Of a stretch of DNA of 43,509 nucleotides, positions 14,690 through 21,431 are shown in pieces. Source of the DNA: Prosthecobacter algae (GTDB taxonomy: Bacteria > Verrucomicrobiota > Verrucomicrobiia > Verrucomicrobiales > Verrucomicrobiaceae). Position numbers and translations under genes: made by a program. The notes beneath the pieces are model-generated. The model was not told the DNA's origin and made no database searches. It saw nothing but the letters and a program-made list of their open reading frames with translations. The number at the start of each line of letters is the position of its first letter. Position 1 is the stretch's first letter. The stretch spans positions 1-43,509 of the forward strand of contig NZ_BAABIA010000017.1 of NCBI RefSeq assembly GCF_039542385.1, written 5' to 3'.

Positions 14690-15150
14690 AGGGTGGCTCA
14701 GGCCCGGTGAAGGCGCGGGCAGCTTCGTGTAGCCGCGCCCGCCAGGGCGTGGGGTTTGGAGAGGCTTCGAAGTTGTGTGAGCCGTCGAAGCCACCCATCC
14801 CACCCGCTGGCGCGGGCAGCTACACGGTGTAGCTGCGCCCGCCAGGGCGTGGGGTTTGGGGAAGTTCGATGGGGCGAGACCTTTCGGGGCAGGCCACCCG
14901 CTGGCGCGGGCAGCTACAGGGAGTAGCCGCGCCCGCCAGGGCGTGGGGTTTGGGGAAGGTGCGGGGGCATTCCAGCCTTCGAAACCTCCCACGACCACGC
15001 AGGCCAGCCCAAGGAGGGGGACTTGCCAAGTCCCGTGGTTTGGGACGGTTTGGGTCGGACGGGGATTCGAGGGTGGAATGGGGGCTGTTTTTACAGGATT
15101 AACAAGATGGACAGGATTAACAGGAAGTGTGGCAAAGGGGCGGACGGGGC
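14690..15150. repeat. Intergenic repeat block, reverse orientation
   Basis: Three copies of the GTAGC..CGCCCGCCAGGGCGTGGGGTTTGG unit lie at about 14728-14960. They are followed by a reversed GGGACTTG-CCAAGTCCC hairpin (about 15018-15036) and reversed TTAATCCTG units (about 15095-15132). No gene between 14670 and 15552. Confidence 0.8.
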
Positions 15151-15162
15151 AGGTTTGTTCGG

Positions 15163-15242
15163 TCTGTTGGTGTTTAGCCTTTAGGCGACTCCATGACCTG
15201 CCGAACCTTCTCCGGATCGCCTAAAGGCTACACACCAACAGA
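15163..15242. repeat. 80-bp inverted-repeat element, copy 1
   Basis: Starts TCTGTTGGTG and ends CACCAACAGA. Arms of about 25 bp carry GCCTTTAGGCGA on one side and TCGCCTAAAGGC on the other, around a 28-30-nt centre. Two further copies of exactly 80 bp are at 18595-18674 and 39981-40060. MITE-like or a large REP element. Confidence 0.85.
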
Positions 15243-15552
15243 GCGGGCGGGAGTTTGCGGACCGGATGAATGCGCTCGCCAAGGCGCAAAGCCGCCAAGG
15301 AACTGAATTTTTTTGCGTCTTTGCGCCTTTGCATGAGTCCTGCAGGTGAGTGCCTGGAGCATGGGGTTTATCTTTTGCCAAACATGAACGTTTATTTTGT
15401 TAGGCAGAATGATCCTTCCATCTTTGACCAGCCTCCATGAGGCGACGCCGAGGCATCCAAAAGCACGGCCATGGGCGGCAAGGTGGAGCACCGCTTCTCC
15501 ACCCTGCCGCCAGCCTGCCCCGACCTCATCGATGGCCGGGGAAAAGGTGGCG
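15243..15552. other. Gene-free stretch with one hairpin
   Basis: Contains GGCGCAAAG (15283-15291) and CTTTGCGCC (15319-15327) as an inverted repeat around an A/T-rich centre with a T-run. This may be a terminator-type or repeat hairpin. Otherwise nothing recognised. Confidence 0.35.
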
Positions 15553-15801
15553 TCAGTCGCCTTCCACGTGGTCCAGCAGCCAGGCCACCGTGTCTTCCAC
15601 CGTCAGGATGCCCTCGGCATCGTCATCGGTGATCTCCACATCGAATTCCTCCTCCAGCGCCATGACAAATTCCGTCAGCTCCAGGCTGTCGGCCCCCAGG
15701 TCACCGGACAGCTCGCTCTCCGGCTCGATCTCTTCCGGCTCCAGGCGCAGCAGGGCGGCGAGGATCTTTTTGACTTTTCGTGTGATGATTTCTTCGGTCA
15801 T
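15553..15801 (-). CDS. Acyl carrier protein
   Basis: The 82-aa protein has the full ACP fold pattern. It contains the 4'-phosphopantetheine attachment motif GADSLELTEF (Ser39), the acidic helix II (LTEFVMALEEEFDVEITDDDAE) and the helix III motif TVEDTVAWL. It would carry acyl or other thioester intermediates. No fatty-acid or polyketide gene is near. Neighbours on the same strand are small unknown and replication-type genes, so it is not the housekeeping fabD-fabG-acpP copy. It is probably an extra ACP for a special pathway or an accessory passenger. Confidence 0.93.
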   Translation of the reverse strand: MTEEIITRKVKKILAALLRLEPEEIEPESELSGDLGADSLELTEFVMALEEEFDVEITDDDAEGILTVEDTVAWLLDHVEGD

Positions 15802-15903
15802 AGGTGTCTTGATGTTTTGGGGTGTTTTCGGATGAAAAAGAATTGTGTGTTAATTTGGCTGCCTGCCTCCCCGGCCAGGGGTGCAGGAGTGAGCGAGGTG
15901 AAA

Positions 15904-16227
15904 TCAGGTCTCCTCGCGCTGGGGGGCGTTTTCGATGAGCTCATCTGCCGTGATCCCCAGTGCGGCCTGCAGCGCGCCCAGCGCCTGGTTCAGCAGCAGG
16001 TCGGCGTTTTGGATGCGCGGCCTGCCCTCCGTCCAGTCATTCGGCACAAAGGCGATGCCCAGCACATCGCGGTCGCACTCCCCATCCACCGGCGAATCTT
16101 CACAATCGTAGGTGATGGCCAGCGGCCCGTAATACGCCACCCGCCGCACCCGCCCTGGTGCGCAGCGTTCCCGGCCACGCGGGCCGCCGATGAAGGGCGT
16201 GGGAAGAGGATGGCAGGCGGTGATCAT
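15904..16227 (-). CDS. Hypothetical protein
   Basis: The 107-aa protein starts MITACHPLPTPFIGG and contains VAYYGPLAITYDCEDSP, ECDRDVLGIAFVPNDW and a C-terminal helix QALGALQAALGITADELIEN. No family recognised and no signal peptide. It lies 102 bp upstream of the acyl carrier protein on the same strand and could be co-transcribed. GC-rich codon use matches its neighbours, which supports it being real. Confidence 0.5.
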   Translation of the reverse strand: MITACHPLPTPFIGGPRGRERCAPGRVRRVAYYGPLAITYDCEDSPVDGECDRDVLGIAFVPNDWTEGRPRIQNADLLLNQALGALQAALGITADELIENAPQREET

Positions 16228-16284
16228 GGGAGGAGGGGTGAGGGAGAGAGCCAGTTTTCAGGGCTCAGTTTTGAAAGCGAGGAG

Positions 16285-16370
16285 CGGGGTCAAGGCGTCA
16301 AAGGTCAAGGAGGGTCAAGAAGCCTCGAAGCGTCCTGGAGTGAGCCAGTCCTCTGGCGCTTTCGAGGAGC
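16285..16370. repeat. Short GGTCAAG array and boundary hairpin
   Basis: GGTCAAGGCGTCAAAGGTCA at about 16289-16317 is followed by a family B hairpin at 16330-16365. Confidence 0.7.
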
Positions 16371-16493
16371 GATGAAGTGTCGTTTTAGCAACTCAGGTCA
16401 AAAGGGACGCCCGATCTCAGAACCCCGCACTGAGCACTGATCACTGTTTCCCACTATTACCCACTGTTTATGGATGCGACTTTAGACGCCACC

Positions 16494-16775
16494 TCACTCA
16501 GGATCCAAGCAGCGGCTGCTGGCGTGGTGGCGGCGGCGGCGATGGCAGGCCCCTTCCCGCAGCGTGGGCAGGTAGGCATACAGGGTGCCCGCCAGCAGAA
16601 AGAGCAGCAGCAGCGCTCCGGCCACGGCCACGCCCCAGGCAGGCATGGCATCGAATTTATACAGCAGCGCCGTGCCACTGGCCGTCAGCAGGGCCCCGCA
16701 CAGGCAGGTGATGCACTGCCGCGCCCCGGCCAGCTCTTCCTCGGCGCGGATGAGGTCAAAGTTCACACGTTTCAT
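16494..16775 (-). CDS. Small two-TM membrane protein
   Basis: The 93-aa protein starts MKRVNFDLIRAEEELAGARQ. It has two hydrophobic segments (about 21-39 CITCLCGALLTASGTALLY and about 46-66 AWGVAVAGALLLLFLLAGTLY) and ends in a basic His/Arg tail. Its ATG overlaps the TGA of the upstream gene (ATGA at 16772-16775), which argues strongly for translation and co-transcription. In a phage-like setting a holin-type role is possible, but no lysin is nearby. Confidence 0.6.
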   Translation of the reverse strand: MKRVNFDLIRAEEELAGARQCITCLCGALLTASGTALLYKFDAMPAWGVAVAGALLLLFLLAGTLYAYLPTLREGACHRRRRHHASSRCLDPE

Positions 16776-17125
16776 GCGGCGGCGGCGTTCCGGGCTGTGG
16801 GTTCTTGCTTGCGGGCCTTCTTGCGTCGCGGCTTGCGGCCAGCCCGGCTGCCCAATTGGCACTGCACGCGGGCCAGTTGCAGCAGTTGCTTCGCCTCCCG
16901 CCGCGCCAGGATCTGGCGCAGCGCCCGGTAGGCCATGCCCTGGCTCTTGGTGGGGATCTCCCCCTGCGTCACCAGCCAGTCCACCGCCGCCGTCAGGCTG
17001 TGCGCCCGCTCCTCCATGAGGATGCGGATGATGGGCAGGTAGGGGATCCAGTTCGAGCGTGCCAAGCGGTCCGGCGGCTGCGCCACGCTGGCTTTTTGCA
17101 TCAAGTCTTCGAGTCGTGATTTCAT
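16772..17125 (-). CDS. Small basic helical protein
   Basis: The 117-aa protein is helix-rich: WIPYLPIIRILMEERAHSLTAAVDWLVTQGEIPTKSQGMAYRALRQILARR, then a very basic tail (RAGRKPRRKKARKQ). The first part resembles small DNA-associated proteins of mobile elements, and the tail would favour nucleic-acid binding. The start MKSRLEDLM is the first in frame, and the stop overlaps the next gene by ATGA. Function unknown. Confidence 0.6.
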   Translation of the reverse strand: MKSRLEDLMQKASVAQPPDRLARSNWIPYLPIIRILMEERAHSLTAAVDWLVTQGEIPTKSQGMAYRALRQILARREAKQLLQLARVQCQLGSRAGRKPRRKKARKQEPTARNAAAA

Positions 17126-17224
17126 GGGTGGTAGGGAGGTGGAGTGACAAAGGGTGGATGAGGGTGTGTGGGGTGATTGGGATGGAGGGCGGATGGGGAA
17201 AAAGGCGAGCTACAGGGAGGGGCA

Positions 17225-17395
17225 TCATTTCCCATTTTTTTCGGATGTTCGCGGCGGGGGCTCCGGCGGGCTCGCCTTCAGCCCCAGGCAGCGGCGCAGC
17301 AGAAGGTTGGCAAAGTTCGTCAGGCTGCGGCCCTGCGGGCGGGCACGGCGGCGCAGTTTCTCAGCGAGGTCAGTATCGAGTCGGATGCGGGACAT
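17225..17395 (-). CDS. Ribbon-helix-helix DNA-binding protein
   Basis: The 56-aa product reads MSRIRLDTDLAEKLRRRARP, then QGRSLTNFANLLLRRCLGL and a proline-rich tail ending SEKNGK. The first strand (SRIRLDTDLAEKL) and two helices with the RSLTNFANLLLR turn form an Arc/MetJ-type ribbon-helix-helix. It is probably the transcriptional regulator of this minus-strand cluster. It lies between a 73-aa and a 117-aa gene on the same strand. Confidence 0.75.
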   Translation of the reverse strand: MSRIRLDTDLAEKLRRRARPQGRSLTNFANLLLRRCLGLKASPPEPPPRTSEKNGK

Positions 17396-17469
17396 GGGCA
17401 GGAGGGGCGGTTTCAGGGGTGGCGGGGTTTCGAAAAAAAGACGGGCGGGAAAAAACGCCCGGCAGGGCC

Positions 17470-17691
17470 TCAGCGGCTGGCAGCCCCAGGCCGCTGGGCA
17501 GGCAGGCGCGGCCCAGGCCGCAGAGCGTGCGCCCCCTCCACCGGCAGCCCCGGCGAACGTGCGCGACCGCCAAAGAGCACCGCCTTCAGGTGGGCCCCAG
17601 GACGGCGACCCGCCAGACGCGCATCGGCCTCGAAAAGGCGGCGTTCCTCCGGGTTAAGCTCGTTTTGGAACTGCTGAATGATTGCGTTCAT
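17470..17691 (-). CDS. Small hypothetical protein
   Basis: The 73-aa protein starts MNAIIQQFQNELNPEERRLFEADARLAGRRPG. A longer in-frame start would add an AT-rich leader that looks like promoter DNA. The first 40 residues look structured; the rest (PGLPVEGAHALRPGPRLPAQRPG) is low-complexity. It is the first gene of the minus-strand cluster, just behind an AT-rich promoter region. Confidence 0.45.
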   Translation of the reverse strand: MNAIIQQFQNELNPEERRLFEADARLAGRRPGAHLKAVLFGGRARSPGLPVEGAHALRPGPRLPAQRPGAASR

Positions 17692-17780
17692 AGTGAATGA
17701 ATAATTTTTATCGAAAGCCAGAAAAGCCGCAAGGCGCAAAAGTGAATAATTAATTAAATACTGAACTGTTCAGTCACAGA
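17692..17780 (-). promoter_or_regulatory. AT-rich promoter region with small operator-like palindrome
   Basis: An unusually AT-rich stretch (17695-17765) precedes the minus-strand cluster. At 17760-17774 ACTGAAC and GTTCAGT form a perfect 7-bp inverted repeat around one base. It is a good candidate binding site for the RHH regulator or another dimeric repressor. Exact promoter boxes cannot be fixed by eye. Confidence 0.45.
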
Positions 17781-18594
17781 AAAACAGGCCGCTTACTGGC
17801 GTCGAACGCCCCTCCGCACCGCCCAGGCAGGCGCTACCCCACGCCCCAGGTCAGGGCCGCCCCCGGCAGCACCCACCCGCCTCCCAGGCCGCCCCGCAGC
17901 CCAGAGAGGCAGCGTGCAGGGAGGGAGTGCGGGCCAGTTGTTTTCATGGGCCAATGTTCACCCGAACACACATGCTAATCGAGCAAAATGTCGCACTACC
18001 AGTATCTCCACTTTGCCCTTGACGCTCCCCTTCCCCTCTTCCCGAAAACGCCACCTGCACGGGTGCTCAGGCGCGGCAAAAAAGCACACACGCACCGTCC
18101 CCCCAAACCCCACGCCCTGGCGGGCGCAGCTACGCCCTGTGGCTGCCCGCACCCCGCACGTGGGATGGCCGTACCGCCACCGCAAAGCGTCCTCGACTGC
18201 GCCAGTCCTCTGGCGCTTTCGAAAGATCTCACGGCACCGTCAAGCCCCCTTGCCACACTTCCTGTTAATCCTTCCCGCGACTGCGGGACTGTGAATCCTG
18301 CCAAAAAGCCCCCCACACTCCACCCAACCTCCGTCCGCCCCCAACTCCCCAAGGAGCGGGACTTGCCAAGTCCCGGCCACTGAATCCGCGCACGATCTCA
18401 CACCCACTCTCAGAGAATGGCAAAACCAGGCTGTCAAAGAGGGCTTATTAATAAGCACGCTTTTTGTTAGTCCGGGAAAACACATCTTCCACCTCACCTC
18501 TTTTCACCATCCACCATCCCAAACCACGGGACTTGGCAAGTCCCGCTCCTTGGGCTCAAACTTTGGGTCGGCCTACCCCTCTACTCCCGCCAGC
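17781..18594. repeat. Gene-free region with scattered repeats
   Basis: Holds one CACGCCCTGGCGGGCG unit (about 18110-18150), a family B hairpin (about 18187-18222), TTAATCC units (about 18254-18305), GGGACTTG hairpins (about 18357 and 18530), and a perfect 14-bp palindrome GCTTATTAATAAGC (18443-18456) followed by a T5 run, which could be a small terminator. No gene is supported. Confidence 0.7.
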
Positions 18595-18674
18595 TCTGCA
18601 GGTGTCTAGCCTTTAGGCGATCTGGAGAAGGCCCGGCAGGCCATGGGGTCGCCTAAAGGCTACACACCAGCAGA
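18595..18674. repeat. 80-bp inverted-repeat element, copy 2
   Basis: Starts TCTGCAGGTG and ends CACCAGCAGA, with GCCTTTAGGCGA / TCGCCTAAAGGC arms. Exactly the same length as the copies at 15163 and 39981. It is preceded by a conserved CTCAAACTTTGGGTC stretch that also precedes copy 3. Confidence 0.85.
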
Positions 18675-18699
18675 CCGAACAAACCCGCCCTCATCCGCC

Positions 18700-18885
18700 C
18701 CTTGCAACACTTCCTGTTAATCCTGCTCATCCTGTAATCCTGTCTAAAAAATCCCGCCGCCCCCCGATCCCCGTCCGCCCCAACACCCCCAAACCACGGG
18801 ACTTGGCAAGTCCCGCTCCTTGGGGGCATCCCCGTCATCCCCACTTTCCGTGTCTTCCGCCTCTTCCGTGGTTGGCCCTCCCCGC
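18700..18885. repeat. Composite repeat block (C-D-E order)
   Basis: TTAATCCTG units (about 18708-18748), GATCCCCGTCCGCCCC spacer, GGGACTTG-G-CAAGTCCC hairpin (about 18798-18820) and a TTCCGTG block (about 18845-18880), in the same order as at 421-640. Confidence 0.8.
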
Positions 18886-18963
18886 CCTGCTCCCGGCAAA
18901 CAGCGCTGGACACCCCGGCGGCCTTGTTATACTTTTCGTTACCCAGGCCGCACAGGCCACGCC

Positions 18964-19036
<73 letters not shown>

Positions 19037-19121
19037 CGGCAGGATCCTAGGCGACCGCGCCAAGGCAGGCAGAAAAACGAAACATCCGGCCAGGCTGGAA
19101 AATCCGAATTTTTCTTTAACC

Positions 19122-19376
19122 ATGCCCCTCTTTGCCCGCCCCACCGGTGTCCCTTCTGAAAACGCCGAACTCGCCACCCACCAGTTGCAAGGCTGGCTGG
19201 ATACCCTAAACCCCGAAGAATACACCCTGCTGGAAGAAGAACTGCGTGCCGAGCCCACCACCAGCGACCGCCCCATGGTCACCCGCACCAATGCCGAGAT
19301 CGACCGCCTCAAAACCCTGTACGCCTCCCCAGAAGGCGAAGAAGCCTGGAGCCTCGTGGTGAAAAGCCGGCTGTAG
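19122..19376 (+). CDS. Small hypothetical protein
   Basis: The 84-aa protein starts MPLFARPTGVPSENAELATHQLQGWLDTLNPEEYTLLEEELRAEP and ends SPEGEEAWSLVVKSRL. It is acidic and helical with no signal peptide. No family recognised. Its composition matches coding DNA and it lies just after the tRNA gene. A small regulatory or adaptor protein is possible. Confidence 0.5.
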   Translation: MPLFARPTGVPSENAELATHQLQGWLDTLNPEEYTLLEEELRAEPTTSDRPMVTRTNAEIDRLKTLYASPEGEEAWSLVVKSRL

Positions 19377-19436
19377 GGTGGCTGGGGCTTCTCGAAATCA
19401 TGGAGCCGATTCAAAGGCGTAGAGAACCGCCCTCAC

Positions 19437-19465
19437 TTGACGTGCGTGCTAGGGTTGCGGCCTCC
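19437..19465 (+). promoter_or_regulatory. Extended -10 promoter close to the start codon
   Basis: TTGACG (19437-19442), then CGTGCTAGGGTTGCG. The TGC-TAGGGT part looks like an extended -10, with TAGGGT at 19450-19455 only 10 nt before ATG 19466. An almost identical block precedes the gene at 20081. Transcription would start at or just before the ATG, giving a leaderless or near-leaderless mRNA. Confidence 0.5.
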
Positions 19466-19900
19466 ATGAAGAATCTTATTCTCATTGCCTCCCTTTCCCT
19501 CAGCACCCTTGCGGTAAATGCTGCTGATTTTGATGCACGCGCTGCCTTCGGATCTGCCCCTGGTCGTGATCTCGATGCGGCCCTGAAGCGCGCTCAAAAA
19601 GACGGCAAGAAAGTCTTTGTGGCAGTCTATGACCCCAAAGGCGACTACAACAACCAGGGGCTTCAGATCAAATACTTCACCGATCTGGAAGAGACCAAAA
19701 AACTGCTGAAAGAAAACTTCGTGGTCGTTTTGCTCCCTGTCGGTCACAAGGATCTGGCCAACATCACTTCCGGCACAAATCTTGAACGCCCCCGGTTCTT
19801 CCTCCTGTCCTCGACTGGCCAGAAAATTAAAGACGATACGCTGGCCCAGAATGCTGAATACGCACTGAAGGTCGTCAAGGAACTCGTCGCTCTGCCATAA
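19466..19900 (+). CDS. Secreted thioredoxin-fold protein without CxxC
   Basis: The 144-aa protein has a signal peptide (MKNLILIASLSLSTLAVNAAD). The body follows a thioredoxin-like plan: a helix with LDAALKRAQKDGKKVFVAVYDPKG, then YFTDLEETKKLLKENFVVVLLPV and a RPRFFLLSSTGQKI strand that includes the cis-Pro-type position. There is no CxxC at the usual site (YDPKGD), so it is not a redox enzyme of the normal kind. ATG 19466 is chosen over a start 22 codons upstream, because the longer form would place a polar leader before the signal peptide and would overlap the promoter. Confidence 0.65.
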   Translation: MKNLILIASLSLSTLAVNAADFDARAAFGSAPGRDLDAALKRAQKDGKKVFVAVYDPKGDYNNQGLQIKYFTDLEETKKLLKENFVVVLLPVGHKDLANITSGTNLERPRFFLLSSTGQKIKDDTLAQNAEYALKVVKELVALP

Positions 19901-19919
19901 TCATAATATCATCGGCATC

Positions 19920-19950
19920 CCCCTTGAACTCCAGTGCGGAGATCAAGGGG
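19920..19950 (+). terminator. Terminator-like hairpin
   Basis: CCCCTTGA (19920-19927) and TCAAGGGG (19943-19950) form a perfect 8-bp stem with a 15-nt loop, 20 bp after the thioredoxin-like gene. No T-run follows. Confidence 0.45.
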
Positions 19951-19990
19951 ATTGACCGATGTGTTCCCCTCGATGGCTGATATTCAAAAT

Positions 19991-20051
19991 TCAGCTTCGT
20001 ACTTGGTCTTGGGTGGTGAGTGCCATCGGTAAGTAAGGTGTGCCGATGTGC
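19991..20051 (-). pseudogene. Duplicated 5' end and operator of an RHH gene
   Basis: 20003-20051 is nearly identical to 21131-21178, the start region of the RHH gene at 20981-21154. On the minus strand it reads MALTTQDQVRS and then stops, against MALTTKDQ in the intact gene. The operator-like arms CATCGG (20024-20029) and CCGATG (20043-20048), 13 bp apart, are kept exactly. It lies just upstream of the promoter at 20054. Confidence 0.7.
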
Positions 20052-20053
20052 CC

Positions 20054-20080
20054 TTGACGCCCGTGCTAGGGTTGCGCCCT
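20054..20080 (+). promoter_or_regulatory. Extended -10 promoter, second copy
   Basis: TTGACG (20054-20059), then CGTGCTAGGGTTGCG with TAGGGT at 20067-20072, only 8 nt before ATG 20081. It matches the block at 19437-19465 almost base for base. A leaderless transcript is the likely result. Confidence 0.5.
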
Positions 20081-20854
20081 ATGTTCTCCCGCCTGCTCTT
20101 TGCCGCCGTATTGGGTCTCACCATCGGCCCGTGCTTTGCCGAAAGCCCGGACGAGATCCATGCCTCCTACCAGAAACGCGCGGCTGCGGCCTGTGAAAAG
20201 ATTGATGCGGTTCTAAACAAGGAATGCACTGCCATTGCCGCAGACCGCGCCGCCCAGGGAGATACAGGGGCGGCGGCCACGATTGCCGAGCAGATGCGCC
20301 GGAAAATAGCTGGAGAGAGCGTGCCCGCTCCTCACTCTGCCATTGCCAGCCTTTTCATCATGTATGACTCCGCCAAACTGGCCGTCCTGCGGCCCGTCAA
20401 AGAGGCCAGCTTGAAGGAGATCGACGCCGAATTGCAGCGCCAAGGGAAGGATATGACCACGGTGGTGGCTCTGAGCCGGGTTCGAGAGGTCATCGCATCG
20501 ACCACCAAAAAACCGGGGGAGGGCGACCAGGAAGGTAAACCTCAAAAGGTGGATGCCTCGAAGCTGGAACTCCTCTTTGTTCAGAAGACATGGCTAAGCA
20601 CCGCGGGCACCAAATACTTTTTCGCGCCAGACAAGACCGGGCACCGCCTCCATGGGAATGACAAGACCCCGCTGACGTGGAAAATCTCCACAGGCGGAGT
20701 GGTTGAGGCTCAGGGGTTCATGTCCCCCGGGGAACCTGCGGTGTTCTTCTTCAAGTTCCAAGATGAGGATCACGGTATCTTCGGACGCCAGCACATCCGC
20801 TTCATGCGAGATCCCATCACATCCGAACGGGTGTGGGTCAAACCTGGGGCTTGA
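20081..20854 (+). CDS. Secreted hypothetical protein
   Basis: The 257-aa protein has a signal peptide (MFSRLLFAAVLGLTIGPCFA). An N-terminal helical region follows (SPDEIHASYQKRAAAACEKIDAVLNKECTAIAADRAAQGD, about 22-130) and then a C-terminal beta-rich region (LLFVQKTWLSTAGTKYFFAPDKTGHRL...TWKISTGGVVEAQG, about 165-257), which suggests a small ligand-binding or lipocalin-like sheet. The promoter position supports ATG 20081 rather than the GTG 11 codons upstream. The duplicated RHH operator immediately upstream suggests repression by the protein encoded at 20981-21154. No family recognised. Confidence 0.6.
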   Translation: MFSRLLFAAVLGLTIGPCFAESPDEIHASYQKRAAAACEKIDAVLNKECTAIAADRAAQGDTGAAATIAEQMRRKIAGESVPAPHSAIASLFIMYDSAKLAVLRPVKEASLKEIDAELQRQGKDMTTVVALSRVREVIASTTKKPGEGDQEGKPQKVDASKLELLFVQKTWLSTAGTKYFFAPDKTGHRLHGNDKTPLTWKISTGGVVEAQGFMSPGEPAVFFFKFQDEDHGIFGRQHIRFMRDPITSERVWVKPGA

Positions 20855-20980
20855 TGCTCGTTTGTCAGTCAGACCTGGTGAGCCGTAGACTGCAAATCTG
20901 GCGCATTCTCGTTCGGGCATCATGCCCCCGTCACCCTTACCGGATGACGGTCATTTTAAACGCAGCGGAGAGGAAAAACC

Positions 20981-21154
20981 TCACGCTTCCGTCTTTTTCT
21001 TCGTCAGGCGGTCGTGGCGGAGGATGTCCTTGGCGATGAGGTTTTCCACATAGGAGGAGAAGGAGCGGCGATCGAGCTTGGCGATCTTTTTGCCCTCCTT
21101 CATGATCTTCTTGTCCACCGTGATGCAGGCCTGGTCTTTGGTTGTGAGTGCCAT
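20981..21154 (-). CDS. Ribbon-helix-helix regulator
   Basis: The 57-aa protein starts MALTTKDQACITVDKKIMKEGKKIAKLDRRSFSSYVENLIAKDIL and ends in a lysine-rich tail. The CITVDKKIMKEG strand-helix and the RRSFSSYVENLIAKDI helix fit an Arc/CopG-type RHH protein, although the strand is Lys-rich. A much longer in-frame start lies upstream but reads through operator and non-coding DNA and is rejected. The operator-like inverted repeat overlaps its start codon, so it probably represses itself. A second copy of the operator precedes the secreted-protein gene at 20081. Confidence 0.7.
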   Translation of the reverse strand: MALTTKDQACITVDKKIMKEGKKIAKLDRRSFSSYVENLIAKDILRHDRLTKKKTEA

Positions 21155-21176
21155 CGGTAAATAATGTGTGCCGATG
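21152..21176 (-). promoter_or_regulatory. Operator-like inverted repeat over RHH start codon
   Basis: CATCGG (21152-21157) and CCGATG (21171-21176), 13 bp apart. The start codon lies in the first arm and a TTATTTA -10-like element lies between the arms. An exact equivalent is present at 20024-20048. Confidence 0.55.
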
Positions 21177-21431
21177 TGACATTGTGCAAGTGTGTATTTA
21201 GGCCACCCATGAAGTTTTTTTCCGCCCAGAGGAGGGCATGCTCCGGTTTTCAGTCTCCAGTCTCCGCTCATCCCCGTTTCTGCTTCCCCCCTTCCCCCGC
21301 TGCTGCGCGGACATTCTTTCAATAAAATTTAACTTCTTTATCGCGCCAAGGGTCAAATGGCACAATCCGTGCAGGCATGCACAGGGGAGTTTCGCCCCCG
21401 CCGCCGTCTTCACCCGCATCCCCGCCCTGCC

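Noticed and set aside
15397..16440. Plus-strand 347-codon frame over the acyl carrier protein gene
   Set aside because: It is antisense to the certain ACP gene and crosses repeat DNA; no domain is visible.
17760..17774. SOS box at ACTGAAC-T-GTTCAGT
   Set aside because: The spacing between GAAC and GTTC is one base rather than four and the order is reversed, so it is kept only as an unspecified operator candidate.
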